NCBI GenBank assembly: GCA_900155695.1
Contig: FUHL01000002.1
Coordinates: 120,290-184,289, forward strand
Origin: Serratia symbiotica
GTDB taxonomy: Bacteria; Pseudomonadota; Gammaproteobacteria; Enterobacterales; Enterobacteriaceae
Direction: 5' to 3'
Length of the DNA: 64,000 nucleotides
A model generated the notes under the pieces. It ran no database searches. It had not been told where the DNA came from and worked only from the letters and a program-made list of their open reading frames with translations. The position numbers and the translations under genes are program-made. The stretch's first letter is position 1. Each line of letters starts with the position of its first letter. Shown here in pieces: positions 44,303 to 55,528 of this stretch.

Positions 44303-44682
44303 AGGTAGCTCAAAACAATGGGAATAGGTGAATTATACCTTTTACTATTAGTAAGGTTAACCAAAGATTGCTCGATTTCTATAATAGCTATAGCATAGGA
44401 AAATATTTCTATAGACTACGAATGATCCTTAATTTAAAATTAATAATTGTTAATGGCTTATAAATCACCCTGAATAAAAGTATATATTATAGTCATGTTA
44501 TGTTACTATAATATATACTTTTAAAATACTTTATTTCAACATAGCAGGTATTCTATTATGCCAGAAAATCTTCTTTGGTTATAAATACATTGACATAAGA
44601 ATGGTAAGAATAGTATTCTAAATTCTTTAAATTGTCTTCATTTAAATTTTACGCAATAGAATATATTTTGGAGTTTACTCTT
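44303..44682. other. Divergent ribF-rpsT spacer
   Basis: Should contain the promoters of both ribF and rpsT. The strongest visible signal is the 18-bp inverted repeat at 44476-44522. I could not place -10/-35 boxes with confidence in the AT-rich background. Confidence 0.5.
44476..44522. repeat. Perfect 18-bp inverted repeat, 11-base loop
   Basis: 44476-44493 is exactly complementary to 44505-44522; loop 44494-44504. It lies in the divergent spacer between ribF and rpsT, where no transcript is expected to end. The outer bases are AAAA/TTTT. Its design (long A/T arms, 11-base loop) matches the repeat at 34838-34894. Confidence 0.85.
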
Positions 44683-44946
44683 TTGGCTAATATTAAATCC
44701 GCTAAGAAACGCGCTATACAGTCTGAAAAACGCCGTAAGCACAACGCGAGTCGTCGTTCAATGGTGCGTACTTTTATTAAGAAAGTAGATTTGGCTATAG
44801 CAAAAGGCGATAAAGAAGCAGCACAAACTGCATACAATATAGTACAGCCTTTAGTTGATCGGCATGCTGCCAAAGGGCTATTTCATAGAAATAAAGCGGC
44901 ACGTCATAAGTCAAATTTAATTGCACGTATAAACGCGATGATATAA
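44683..44946 (+). CDS. rpsT: 30S ribosomal protein S20
   Basis: Small-subunit protein that binds 16S rRNA. The product is 87 residues, the E. coli length, beginning with a TTG start codon (44683-44685) and reading (M)[23 protein letters not shown] site lies about 9 bases upstream. E. coli rpsT also uses UUG, which is tied to its autogenous control, so this start is conserved. No ATG in the frame gives the family N-terminus. The gene stands alone, divergent from ribF. Confidence 0.97.
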   Translation: MANIKSAKKRAIQSEKRRKHNASRRSMVRTFIKKVDLAIAKGDKEAAQTAYNIVQPLVDRHAAKGLFHRNKAARHKSNLIARINAMI

Positions 44947-45494
44947 TTTTTACCTAAAAAATATAGTGATTGATTAATTTTTCTGTGTATTTAGATCTGA
45001 TAATTAACTTTCGTGTATATTAATGACGTGAAGTGATAATTAACATAGAATCTTGCTAATGGATCTCAGAGTATTTAGTATAGCATTCACGTTCTATATG
45101 AAATAAATATTAATACAAGTAATCCTAAGCTTTTTGATGTATATGCAGAATTTGCTTGTATTTCTCTCAGCAGTAATAGAAATATTTTAAATTGATCAAT
45201 AATATTTTTATAGGTGATAATTAATAATATTTCTATTTGATTAGCTTAATATATTTTTCAAATATGCAATTTATTTTTAATAGAACATAAGACAACTCAA
45301 GATATATTCCTACAGTTGGCTTATAGATATATCTTGTGCTCTTGCCATAATGAGAGTTTTAATGACTTTAGTAAAGTAGTCGTGAATATTAAATAAATAT
45401 ATATAAATAAAAAATCAAAACCCCCAGAAATAAGACTGAGGGGGGTGTGAGGAAAACACTCATGATTAAAACACTATATAGGCTCATAAGCTAG
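44947..45494. other. Spacer between convergent rpsT and dnaJ
   Basis: 550 AT-rich bases holding only the dnaJ terminator (45411-45445). No frame or fossil of the nhaAR genes found here in E. coli could be read. Confidence 0.55.
45411..45445 (-). terminator. Intrinsic terminator of dnaKJ
   Basis: On the minus strand CCCCC (45445-45441) pairs with GGGGG (45425-45421), strengthened by AG/CT inside with a small bulge; TTTTGATTTTTTA follows (45420 downward). It lies about 50 bases past the dnaJ stop. It is the most GC-rich hairpin of the window. Confidence 0.72.
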
Positions 45495-46589
45495 TTAAAA
45501 GAAGTTTTTTACGCCATCGAAACAGCTCTTTGCACGGGGAGAATTTTGCTTATTAGAAGGGTGTATGAAACTATCTTCTAGTTCCTTCAGTATTTTTTTC
45601 TGTTTGTCATTAAGATTAACTGGGGTTTCTACTACCACGCGACACAAAAGGTCACCTTGTGCACCGCCACGTACTGATTTAATGCCCTTACCACGTATGC
45701 GGAATAGCCTGGCTGTTTGAGTTTCTGCAGGTATCTTTAAATTTACCCTACCATCTAGCGTTGGTACTTCAATTTCACCGCCTAATGCTGCAATAGCAAA
45801 GTTTATTGGTACTTCACAATGCAGATTATTACCTTCACGCTCGAATATTGAATGAGGCTTAACTTGAACCTGGACGTATAAATCTCCTGATAAGGAGCCA
45901 TTATCGCCTGCCTCGCCTTCACCTACTAAACGAATTCGATCACCATCATCCATACCTGCTGGTATTTTTACTGATAGTGTCTTAAAGTTTTCAACTCGAC
46001 CATGACTCTGGCATTTATTACAAGGATCTTTGATAATCTTACCACTGCCATGGCAATGCGGACAGGTCTGTTGCACGCTGAAGAAACCTTGTCGTATCTG
46101 TACTTGCCCCTGACCATGACAAGTATGGCAGGTAATGGGTGAACTTCCAGGTTTTGTACCACTACCGTAACACTTATTGCATTGTACTAATACTGGAATG
46201 CGAATTTCTTTCGTCACGCCACGTACTGTTTCTTCGAGAGATAGCTCCATGTTATAGCGAAGATCAGAACCACATGTATTTCGTTGACGACGATTACCGC
46301 CAAAAATATCACCAAATACTTCACCAAAGATATCATTAAAGTTTGTATTAGTGCCATTGCGATCTTGCTCAAAGGCTGCATGTCCGTATTGATCGTAAGC
46401 TGCTCGCTTACGACTATCAATTAATACCTCATAAGCTTCCTTGCTTTGCTTAAATAAAGTCTCTGCACCTTCATCTTGATTACGGTCAGGATGGTATTTC
46501 ATTGCTAGGCGTTTATATGCTTTTTTTATCTCACGTTCATCTGCTGTCTTACTGATGCCAAGAATATCGTAATAATTTTTTTTAGCCAT
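45495..46589 (-). CDS. dnaJ: Chaperone DnaJ (Hsp40)
   Basis: Co-chaperone that delivers unfolded proteins to DnaK and stimulates its ATPase. The product is 364 residues (E. coli 376). I chose the ATG at 46589 ([18 protein letters not shown]). The J domain has HPD in MKYHPDRNQ. The Gly/Phe region is reduced: most of its Gly run is replaced by [10 protein letters not shown], accounting for the shorter length. Four zinc motifs follow ([32 protein letters not shown]), then the C-terminal substrate domains. It is cotranscribed with dnaK (106-base gap), ending in a strong terminator. Confidence 0.97.
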   Translation of the reverse strand: MAKKNYYDILGISKTADEREIKKAYKRLAMKYHPDRNQDEGAETLFKQSKEAYEVLIDSRKRAAYDQYGHAAFEQDRNGTNTNFNDIFGEVFGDIFGGNRRQRNTCGSDLRYNMELSLEETVRGVTKEIRIPVLVQCNKCYGSGTKPGSSPITCHTCHGQGQVQIRQGFFSVQQTCPHCHGSGKIIKDPCNKCQSHGRVENFKTLSVKIPAGMDDGDRIRLVGEGEAGDNGSLSGDLYVQVQVKPHSIFEREGNNLHCEVPINFAIAALGGEIEVPTLDGRVNLKIPAETQTARLFRIRGKGIKSVRGGAQGDLLCRVVVETPVNLNDKQKKILKELEDSFIHPSNKQNSPRAKSCFDGVKNFF

Positions 46590-46695
46590 TCTTTTTATTA
46601 CCATGAATATGCATGCACGGGCGTTGATATATCTCTGCGCCCGTACTGGTTTTCAATAATAGCTTCTTTGCCATTTAGTGCCCAATGATGGGCGG

Positions 46696-48600
46696 TTATT
46701 TTTTTTCTTTTACCTCTTCAAATTCAGCGTCTACTACATCGTTATCTTTCTTTACTGAATTAACAGCAGTATCATTATTGCCTGTTTGAGGTTGATCTAT
46801 TTTTAATAACTGACCTGAAATTTGCACTAATTTTTGTGTTTTATTTTCAATTTCAGTTTTATCATCGCCTTTTAATGCTATTTCTAATTCTTTAAGTGCA
46901 CTTTCAATAGTGCTTTTATCTTCTGCTGATAGTTTGCTTTCTACTTCCGCTAACTGCTTACGTGTGCTGTGTATTAAGTGATCCACCTGGTTACGAATCT
47001 GTACTAATTCTTCGAATTTTCTATCAGATTCAGCATTTAGCTCAGCATCACGTACCATTTTCTGAATTTCATCTTCATTGAGACCGGAAGAAGCCTTGAT
47101 AGTGATTTTCTGCTCACGTCCGGTATTCTTATCTTTGGCAGATACATGAAGTATGCCATCGGCATCAATATCGAAAGTTACTTCAATCTGTGCCATACCT
47201 CGTGGTGCAGGCTGAATACCATCTAAGTTAAATTGACCCAAAGACTTATTATCGTTAACGCGTTTACGTTCACCCTGTAATACATGAATAGTTACTGCAG
47301 ACTGATTGTCTTCAGCAGTTGAAAATACTTGGCTATGTTTAGCTGGGATAGTAGTGTTTTTGGTAATTAATGGAGTCATCACATGACCCATAGTTTCAAT
47401 ACCTAATGATAATGGAGTAACATCTAGTAATAATACGTCTTTGACCTCACCTGACAATACCCCTGCTTGTACTGCAGCACCAACTGCAACTGCTTCATCT
47501 GGATTAACGTCTTTACGTGGTTCCTTATTAAAGAACTGAGCAACTTTCTTCTGTACCATAGGCATACGTGTCTGCCCACCTACAAGAATTACATCTTGAA
47601 TATCGGAGACAGATAATCCTGCATCTTTCAGTGCTACTTTTAATGGTTCCATTGAATGAGCCAGCAAATCTTCTACCAATGATTCCAGTTTTGCACGGGT
47701 CACTTTAATATTCATGTGTTTAGGACCTGTGGCATCCGCGGTAATGTATGGCAAATTGACGTCAGTTTGCTGAGCGGAAGAAAGTTCGATCTTGGATTTT
47801 TCTGCAGCTTCTTTCAGTCGCTGCATGGCTAATGGGTCATTACGCAAATCTATGCCTTGCTCTTTCTTAAATTCTTCGACGAGATAATTTATAAGACGGC
47901 TATCAAAATCCTCGCCACCTAAATGGGTATCGCCGTTAGTTGCTAGAACTTCAAAAGTTTTTTCACCATCAACATCGTCGATTTCAATGATAGAAATATC
48001 GAAAGTACCACCACCTAAATCATAAACTGCAATGGTGCGATTACCTACTGCTTTATCTAAACCATATGCCAAGGCTGCAGCAGTTGGTTCATTGATAATA
48101 CGCTTTACTTCCAGTCCAGCGATACGTCCAGCATCTTTAGTTGCCTGTCGTTGTGCGTCATTAAAATAAGCAGGCACAGTAATGACTGCCTCAGTTACTG
48201 ATTCTCCCAAGTAATCTTCAGCTGTTTTTTTCATTTTTTTTAGCACTTCAGCTGAAATTTGTGGAGGTGCCATTTTTTGATTTTTTACTTCTAGTAAAGC
48301 ATCACCATTCTCCGCCTCAATGATTTTATATGGCATAATGCCTTTATCTCGCTGTGCTTCTTCATCATAGAAGCGACGGCCCATGAGTCGCTTAATAGCA
48401 AAAAGCGTATTTTTTGGGTTAGTAACAGCTTGACGTTTAGCTGGTTGACCAACCAAGATCTCACCATCTTGGGTATAGGCGATAATAGAAGGAGTCGTGC
48501 GATCTCCCTCGGCGTTTTCTAGTACACGTGCCTTCGCACCGTCCATAATTGCTACACAAGAATTGGTTGTACCTAAATCGATACCAATGATTCTTCCCAT
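46696..48600 (-). CDS. dnaK: Chaperone DnaK (Hsp70)
   Basis: ATP-driven folding chaperone. The product is 634 residues (E. coli 638), starting [20 protein letters not shown]. The nucleotide-binding domain has [13 protein letters not shown] and the [10 protein letters not shown] segment; the linker is [20 protein letters not shown]; the substrate domain and lid follow; the end is [13 protein letters not shown]. It precedes dnaJ as in E. coli and is preceded by a near-consensus sigma-32 promoter. Long-term symbionts usually express such chaperones highly; that is general knowledge, not seen here. Confidence 0.98.
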   Translation of the reverse strand: MGRIIGIDLGTTNSCVAIMDGAKARVLENAEGDRTTPSIIAYTQDGEILVGQPAKRQAVTNPKNTLFAIKRLMGRRFYDEEAQRDKGIMPYKIIEAENGDALLEVKNQKMAPPQISAEVLKKMKKTAEDYLGESVTEAVITVPAYFNDAQRQATKDAGRIAGLEVKRIINEPTAAALAYGLDKAVGNRTIAVYDLGGGTFDISIIEIDDVDGEKTFEVLATNGDTHLGGEDFDSRLINYLVEEFKKEQGIDLRNDPLAMQRLKEAAEKSKIELSSAQQTDVNLPYITADATGPKHMNIKVTRAKLESLVEDLLAHSMEPLKVALKDAGLSVSDIQDVILVGGQTRMPMVQKKVAQFFNKEPRKDVNPDEAVAVGAAVQAGVLSGEVKDVLLLDVTPLSLGIETMGHVMTPLITKNTTIPAKHSQVFSTAEDNQSAVTIHVLQGERKRVNDNKSLGQFNLDGIQPAPRGMAQIEVTFDIDADGILHVSAKDKNTGREQKITIKASSGLNEDEIQKMVRDAELNAESDRKFEELVQIRNQVDHLIHSTRKQLAEVESKLSAEDKSTIESALKELEIALKGDDKTEIENKTQKLVQISGQLLKIDQPQTGNNDTAVNSVKKDNDVVDAEFEEVKEKK

Positions 48601-51227
48601 CTAAACGTCTCCGCTAATAATTAATAATTGATTAAGTCGCTGATCTATCAAGTAGTCAGTATTTTACTGTTTAAGTGTCCTATATATTAGTTGATCTGCG
48701 GTCAGCAGCTACGGTTAAAAATAAGATGGGGCCATATAAGTCAGCATCAAGGGGCTAAGAGAAAAATTCTTTTTATTGTCACCTAGATTATCTATTTTTC
48801 TATATCCTCATTATTTCCTTTAATATTAATGTTGTAATAGTCATTTATTTTTTAATTTAACTGTTACGTAATTGCTCATAATCACGATGTCATTTTAGAA
48901 TATGCCCTAAAGTTTTAGTTACAGATTAGATAGCATCGTAAAAAATAAATCTTGTTTCACAAATAGAAAATATAAGAAACAATATATTAAGTATATAATA
49001 TAACTAATATTTAACAAAGATTGCTAAATAAGAATAAATAAAAAAGTTTTAACACTTACTTGCTGTGAAAACTTATCTGCGTTAATTTAGTTATGTAATC
49101 TTATATATTAGTCTAATGTAAAATGCTACATGATACTACTATAAAATATAATATTAAAAGAGGATATTTAGTAATAGTGAGGATGCTTGCATTAATAAAT
49201 ATTCAACTTAAATATTTAAATATAAGGTGTTCCTATAAATATTCTTAAGAGATGTAACGAAATATATTTTATACAGTCGTTACATTTATTTCTCTAAAAG
49301 AACTGTTAGATATTTCAGAGATGACAAGATATTTAATTAATTATGTATAAATAACTTGTCAACATTTCTATAATTTCGATACAGTAAATCTAGTATTAAG
49401 GAAAAGATAATAAACTTCAAAAGTACTGATAGCAATTTACTATATACATTAAACTCACTTTAATTCCAGGTAGTATCAAATCTATTTTAGATATCATACA
49501 GCCTTTGCTATATATATTTCTGTAGAAGTTTTATTTTTGTTTTATGTTCTCTTTTAATCATACTCAAAAAAGCAAAATATATAGCTATTTAAAATATTTA
49601 TTTAAAGTTAGCATGATGTTGCTAGATAAATATTTTATTTCTATATCTACATGATAGTGAAGGACTTCAATGCAGATCGTGACTAAAGTATATAGGGCAT
49701 AATTTTACAGTCCAATCAACGTATATATGCAGTACCAGTTTTGTTATTTATATCAATATTATATAATTTTAAATAAGTATTGATAGGACGCCACTTCCTT
49801 TCAGGATAACCAAATCCATATTGTGTGAAAAAAAATAAAATTAACAAAAGCATTATGAATATAATGCGTAATTATTAATTAATAATAAAGTTAAGAATTA
49901 AATAAAATTATTTTACCTGCTAATATGAATGAAAAGTAAATACAAACGCTATTGATATTTAATATTGGAATTATGACCTACATTTTTTATATCATTGTAA
50001 AACAATGCTAAAAATTATTAATAAAAGTACATGTAATTTAAAAGTACTAAATAATATTTATATAAGCATGTAAAGAAAGATATGAATTATCTCTTTTATA
50101 TTTATATAGCAACATAGAATTTTTTGTTCTTTTTTTATAAATTAAAATAAATAGCATAAATAAAAATAATTTAAAGAAATTTCATAATCAATATTTAAGG
50201 ATAGAATTATCTATTGTATAATGAGCTGAAATTTCTTTCTATAACAACTGAAAAATATATTTCATGCACTATATACATTCTTTTATTTATGTTTTCGTAG
50301 TTTTTCTATGCTATATAAGAAGCCCTTATGTTGTTTTTAATTTTAATAACGTATTGTTTTTAACAATCTGATGAACTTATATTTCTGATTATTTTATTAA
50401 CATAAATTATTAGGTTAATTTTTAATTTTTTCATATATCTTCATAACAATGTTAATATTAAAGTCAAGTAACAGTTAAATGTGTATCATATTTATTGCAG
50501 TGGTTTATTTATATTTTAGTAACGTACTGAATCATAAAAATATCCATTAAGATTGCTAATATTTTTTCTATGTCTATGCCAAGCATGGCATGATGCGATC
50601 ATAAAATTTAGTACATAATATAGAATAGATAAGGATAAATCGATGGTGCTATTTTTAAATTGCAAATCACTTTATGAAAGTGTTATCTTAAATTATATAA
50701 AAGTATATTACCATTAATACAACAAAAAAAGCTACTGATAATTATTAGCAGTAATTTATATTGCTAGAGTTATTTTTATCGGACAGTGTTTAGTCTCACT
50801 GCCTCACTCGAAAATTTTGATCAATCAGCATATTTATGCTTTCACAGTAGCCTGTCAAAGTAGTATAGTTATTTAAGACATAAAATTTTATATGATGTTT
50901 TATTATCAGTGATATTTATCATTCAGTGTTTTATAAGAAAATATATTTTTCTTAAAAAGAACATCTAACTCTATATGAAACAAGTACGAAGAGCAGGATA
51001 TTAATTTTAATATTTTAATAAGTATACTGCCTAATACAGTTAGTGTGTAGATTGCAGTTTTTTCAAGATAACAACATACATATAAAAGTAGCTATAAGAA
51101 GATTAATACTATTCTGCCATATTGTTTCTTTCTATCCTGGATATTGGTTGAAGACATATTATGATTAAAAAATAGCATTAGTGAAATAATGCTAAATATA
51201 CGTATAAATAATGAGATATATGCCAAT
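48601..51227. other. 2.6-kb desert between dnaK and talB
   Basis: Apart from the dnaK heat-shock promoter at its left end, I see no gene, RNA or fossil. E. coli carries yaaI, satP and mog in the comparable interval; none is readable. The talB gene beyond is on the opposite strand relative to dnaK compared with E. coli, so an inversion end point may lie in this stretch. Confidence 0.55.
48722..48754 (-). promoter_or_regulatory. Sigma-32 (RpoH) heat-shock promoter of dnaKJ
   Basis: On the minus strand the -35 box CCCCTTGAT (48754-48746) is followed after exactly 14 bases by the -10 box CCCCATCTTA (48731-48722), about 120 bases before dnaK. The E. coli dnaK P1 promoter has the same boxes (CCCCTTGAT, CCCCATTTA) and the same spacing. 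The GC-rich boxes stand out sharply from the AT-rich surroundings, so they are under selection. This implies a working RpoH. Confidence 0.9.
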
Positions 51228-52181
51228 ATGACTGATACATTAACTGCTTTACGCCAGTTTACTACAGTAGTTGCAGATACTGGAGATATTGCGGCAATAA
51301 AGCTATATAAACCACACGATGTTACCACTAATCCATCTCTAATTCTCAATGTCGCTAACATGCCTGAATATAGTACACTGACTGATGATGCGATAACCTG
51401 GGCACGTAATAAAAGTAACGATCGTAATCAGCAGATTTCCTATGCTACTGATAAATTAGCTGTGAATATTGGTTATGTAATTCTACAGTTAATTCCAGGC
51501 CGAATATCTACTGAAGTAGATGCGCGTTTGTCTTATGACACTAAAGCTAGTATCGAAAAAGCAAAATACCTAATAAAGTTATACAACGAATTAGGTGTTA
51601 ATAATGATCGTATTTTAATAAAGCTAGCCTCTACATACCAAGGTATTCGTGCAGCAGAGCAATTAGAGAAAGAAAACATAAATTGTAATTTAACACTGTT
51701 GTTTTCATTTGCACAGGCGCGTGCATGTGCTGAAGCAGGTGTTTATTTAATTTCACCATTTGTAGGCCGTATTTTAGATTGGTATCAAGACAATGATGAA
51801 AAGAAAAATTTTGCGCCACACGAAGATCCTGGTGTCATTTCCGTTACCGAAATATACCAGTACTATAAGCAGCACAGTTATAATACGGTAGTGATGGGTG
51901 CAAGTTTTCGTAATATTAGTGAGATTATAGAGTTAACGGGCTGTGACTGTTTGACTATTTCGCCTGCCCTACTAAAAGTATTAACAGAAAGCGAACATAC
52001 TCTTAAACTTAAATTATTTTATACTGGTAACGTCAAGGCACGTCCAACTCCGCTGACAGAATCGCAATTTTACTGGCAGCATAATCAGAATCCAATGGCA
52101 GTTGAAAAATTGAGTGAAGGCATCCGTAAATTTGCCATAGATCAAGAAAAATTAGAAAATATGATAGAAAGTTTACTATGA
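51228..52181 (+). CDS. talB: Transaldolase
   Basis: Moves a dihydroxyacetone unit between sedoheptulose-7-phosphate and glyceraldehyde-3-phosphate in the pentose phosphate pathway. The product is 317 residues, the TalB length; the ATG at 51228 gives [20 protein letters not shown]. The Schiff-base Lys is in [20 protein letters not shown] (about residue 132). Other signatures are [13 protein letters not shown] [23 protein letters not shown] and [11 protein letters not shown]. It is closer to TalB than TalA throughout. It stands alone with long non-coding flanks. Confidence 0.96.
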   Translation: MTDTLTALRQFTTVVADTGDIAAIKLYKPHDVTTNPSLILNVANMPEYSTLTDDAITWARNKSNDRNQQISYATDKLAVNIGYVILQLIPGRISTEVDARLSYDTKASIEKAKYLIKLYNELGVNNDRILIKLASTYQGIRAAEQLEKENINCNLTLLFSFAQARACAEAGVYLISPFVGRILDWYQDNDEKKNFAPHEDPGVISVTEIYQYYKQHSYNTVVMGASFRNISEIIELTGCDCLTISPALLKVLTESEHTLKLKLFYTGNVKARPTPLTESQFYWQHNQNPMAVEKLSEGIRKFAIDQEKLENMIESLL

Positions 52182-53122
52182 TTCTGATTACTAATCAATC
52201 AAATGTAGTATTATGCTTTTAAAATATATTTAGTCTATAGGAAACAATATTTAATAACTTGAGTCACAGATCAAGAGAGAAATTAGTAAAATGGGTATAT
52301 AAAAGATTTCATCATGAGTGATTCTGTATTAAATGCTTGATGCTCTTAAAAAGTTTTGTTCTATATCTTCATGCGTGAAGATAAGTAAAACTTATATATT
52401 GAAAAATTACAATATCATTGAGTATCAATCGTTTCATTAGGTATCCTAACATTATCAATTTATCATGAATATATCATTTATTATTTTTATGAAGATATTC
52501 TAATGAAAGAAATAGATATAAACGACTAATATAGTTAGTCTTATTTCTTGTTCATAACGTGATTCTTTCATTTTTTGGTAAGTAAATTACTATAATATCG
52601 ATATATGAAATATTTTGAGTGATTATTTAGATGCAATAATTGAATAATAGCCATAAATTAATTAAATATTTTAAAGGGTCAATACGGCCATCAAGAATAT
52701 TTAATGTTTAAATACAGTTGCTGTATCAGTGATATGAAGTATATAGTCTATCATTACTATTAGTATTTATATATACTGACGTTAAGTATTAAACTATCAT
52801 ATTATATGTATTAAACTTTAATATTATATATTGAAATTACTAAATAATGTATCTATATCTACAATTTATTAGAAAGGATTATGTGTTAATACAACAGATT
52901 TTTAATGCTAAATGATATTAAAGAATGAGATAATGTAATATTATATCTGGATATAAAATATCTATGGGATGTTTAGAGAAGCACATATAACAAATTTATT
53001 CTTAAGATTTATAAGAAAAAATAAATGTTAACTTTGATATTATTTTAGTCGCAATAAATAGCTAATTTGTATGCTAAAATAGATAATGTAAGTAAATGAT
53101 TTTCAGATCTGATTTTATATAG
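52182..53122. other. 0.94-kb AT-rich stretch between talB and tRNA-Ile2
   Basis: No frame or fossil recognised. A small hairpin at 52364-52383 (8-bp stem TATCTTCA/TGAAGATA with a TGCG loop) is the only structure of note. It is about 180 bases past the talB stop and lacks a U-run. Confidence 0.5.
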
Positions 53123-53195
53123 TGGCCCCTACTGGATTTGAACCAGTGACCAAGCGATTATGAGTCGCCTGCTCTAACCACTGAGCTAAAGGGCC
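53123..53195 (-). tRNA. ileX: tRNA-Ile2 (CAT anticodon, lysidine type)
   Basis: A full cloverleaf of 73 bases on the minus strand: 7-bp acceptor stem, D-arm GCTC/GAGC, anticodon stem GGCGA/TCGCT with loop CTCATAA (anticodon CAT at 53162-53160), T-arm ACTGG/CCAGT with TTCAAAT. It matches E. coli ileX/ileY almost base for base, which marks it as tRNA-Ile2, whose C34 becomes lysidine (TilS) to read AUA, rather than tRNA-Met. The 3' CCA is not encoded: CTA follows the discriminator A. The position downstream of rpoD is that of E. coli ileX. Confidence 0.95.
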
Positions 53196-53555
53196 TAGTA
53201 AAATACTATATGCTAATTTTTAAGTTCAGTCTACCATTCATATCAATGTATATGATTTTTACTTAATTATTAAACTATATGCTACTAACGGTTATCTCAT
53301 AACAACTAAAAATGATTTTAGTAAACATCAAGTTTTTTATTAAATTAGTGAAAGATTTCATACATAAGAGATATTGAACATGAATTTTTTCATTTTTAAA
53401 ATACCATCTAGATAATATTTAGGAAAATATCTGTATAGACATATACCACTTAATATAGAAGTTTTACACAAGACTTTATTCAAATATATTCTCAAATAAC
53501 TATATAGCTAGTGGAGAAAATCTTTTATTGAACTTGCTGTATCAGTTCATGATTA
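53196..53555. other. Spacer between tRNA-Ile2 and rpoD
   Basis: E. coli has mug between rpoD and ileX. No readable mug fossil remains. A weak hairpin, TGAACT/AGTTCA, near 53530-53550 lies close to the rpoD stop but has no proper U-run. Confidence 0.5.
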
Positions 53556-55376
53556 TTAGTCGTCAAGAAAGCTACGTAGAACTTCAGAACGACTAGGATG
53601 ACGTAGCTTACGAAGCGCCTTTGCTTCAATTTGCCGAATGCGTTCACGGGTAACATCAAACTGTTTTCCCACTTCTTCTAATGTATGGTCCGTGTTCATA
53701 TCAATACCAAACCGCATGCGCAGTACTTTAGCCTCACGTGTAGTTAAACTAGCTAATACTTCGTTAGTAGCAGAACGAAGGCTTTCCGATGTCGCAGAAT
53801 CTACTGGCAATTCTAGTGTAGTATCCTCTATAAAATCTCCTAAGTGAGAATCATCATCATCGCCTATAGGTGTTTCCATGGAAATTGGCTCTTTAGCGAT
53901 CTTTAGAACTTTACGAATTTTATCTTCTGGCATTAACATGCGTTCCGCAAGTTCTTCTGGCATCGGTTCACGACCTATTTCTTGTAGCATCTGACGTGAA
54001 ATACGGTTAAGTTTATTAATAGTCTCAATCATATGTACTGGAATGCGGATTGTTCGTGCTTGATCAGCAATGGAACGAGTTATGGCTTGACGTATCCACC
54101 AAGTGGCGTACGTTGAAAATTTGTAACCTCGACGATATTCAAATTTATCTACTGCTTTCATTAGACCAATATTGCCTTCCTGAATGAGATCTAGAAATTG
54201 TAAGCCACGGTTAGTATATTTCTTCGCAATTGAAATAACAAGACGCAAATTAGCTTCAACCATCTCTTTTTTCGCGCGTCTAGCTTTTGCTTCGCCGATT
54301 GACATGCGGCGGTTGATATCTTTTACTTGATCAATAGTCAAGCCAGTTTCTAGTTCTATTTGACGTAGTTTGTTCAAACTACGATGTACATCTTCCGCTA
54401 CGTCCTTAAGCTTTTCTGACCATGGATTAGTCATTTCCAGGGCTTTTTCGAACCAGGCATCACAGGTTTCATTGCCAGAAAATAAGTAGATGAAGTTTTT
54501 CTTGGGCATGTTACACTTTTCAAGGCATAACTTCATAATTGTCCTTTCTTGCATACGGACACGATGCATCATGTTTCGCATGCTATTGACTAAGAAGTCA
54601 AATTGTTTTGGAACTAAGCGGAATTGCTTGAATACTTCTGATAATTTTATGATTTCTTCTACTGCACGAGCATGGCTTCGGCTATTTTTTCTGATAACTA
54701 GAAGAGTGATTTCGTACTGATCGCGCAAATCAGTAAATTTTTGACGGGCTAGTTCTGGATCAATACCATTATCATCTTCAGCGTCATCTTCTTCATCATC
54801 CTGTTCTGCTGTTGATAGTTCAGAACCAATATGTGTAGCGGCATGGGTAATATCTTCTTCTGGGCCGAGATTGACAAAGCCTGTAATTAAATCCGAAAGG
54901 CGAGCTGTACCTGCCTCTACGTGATCATACTGCTCCAAAAGATAGCTAATAGCTTCGGGATATTCAGAGACAGAACATTGCACTTGATTAATACCATCTT
55001 CAATACGTTTGGCTATGTCGATTTCTCCCTCGCGTGTGAGTAACTCTACAGTGCCCATTTCTCGCATATACATGCGAACGGGATCAGTAGTTCGGCCAAT
55101 TTCAGATTCTACACTAGATAGTACTTGAGCGGCGGCTTCTACTGCATCTTCATCTGTATCGGTAGTGTGCTCGGCTAACATGAGATCATCAGCATCTGGT
55201 GCTTCTTCCGTCACGTGAATGCCCATATCATTGATCATCTGAATGATATCTTCGATTTGGTCAGAATCGACTATATCTTCTGGCAAATGATCATTAACTT
55301 CAGAATAGGTTAGATAGCCTTGCTCTTTACCACGGGTAATAAGCAGTTTTAGCTGTGACTGCGAGTTTTGCTCCAT
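53556..55376 (-). CDS. rpoD: RNA polymerase sigma-70 factor
   Basis: Housekeeping sigma factor. The product is 606 residues (E. coli 613). I chose the ATG at 55376 ([20 protein letters not shown]). Region 1.1, region 1.2 ([20 protein letters not shown]), an acidic non-conserved insert shortened by about seven residues, region 2 ([20 protein letters not shown] and [15 protein letters not shown]) and region 4.2 ([20 protein letters not shown]) are all present. Conserved regions are almost identical to E. coli, so promoter preference should be the same. It is the third gene of the rpsU-dnaG-rpoD macromolecular synthesis operon. Confidence 0.98.
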   Translation of the reverse strand: MEQNSQSQLKLLITRGKEQGYLTYSEVNDHLPEDIVDSDQIEDIIQMINDMGIHVTEEAPDADDLMLAEHTTDTDEDAVEAAAQVLSSVESEIGRTTDPVRMYMREMGTVELLTREGEIDIAKRIEDGINQVQCSVSEYPEAISYLLEQYDHVEAGTARLSDLITGFVNLGPEEDITHAATHIGSELSTAEQDDEEDDAEDDNGIDPELARQKFTDLRDQYEITLLVIRKNSRSHARAVEEIIKLSEVFKQFRLVPKQFDFLVNSMRNMMHRVRMQERTIMKLCLEKCNMPKKNFIYLFSGNETCDAWFEKALEMTNPWSEKLKDVAEDVHRSLNKLRQIELETGLTIDQVKDINRRMSIGEAKARRAKKEMVEANLRLVISIAKKYTNRGLQFLDLIQEGNIGLMKAVDKFEYRRGYKFSTYATWWIRQAITRSIADQARTIRIPVHMIETINKLNRISRQMLQEIGREPMPEELAERMLMPEDKIRKVLKIAKEPISMETPIGDDDDSHLGDFIEDTTLELPVDSATSESLRSATNEVLASLTTREAKVLRMRFGIDMNTDHTLEEVGKQFDVTRERIRQIEAKALRKLRHPSRSEVLRSFLDD

Positions 55377-55528
55377 AACATGATTCCACACTTCGTAGTA
55401 TTTAGGTTGGTGTAGGTAGTGCAAAAGTTAATACTAGCATTTAGGATATTTTTTATTTCTTAACCTAACCATGGTGGCATATTTCAAGGTTTGATCATCA
55501 TATTTATCATTACTTTATCTATTGGTCT

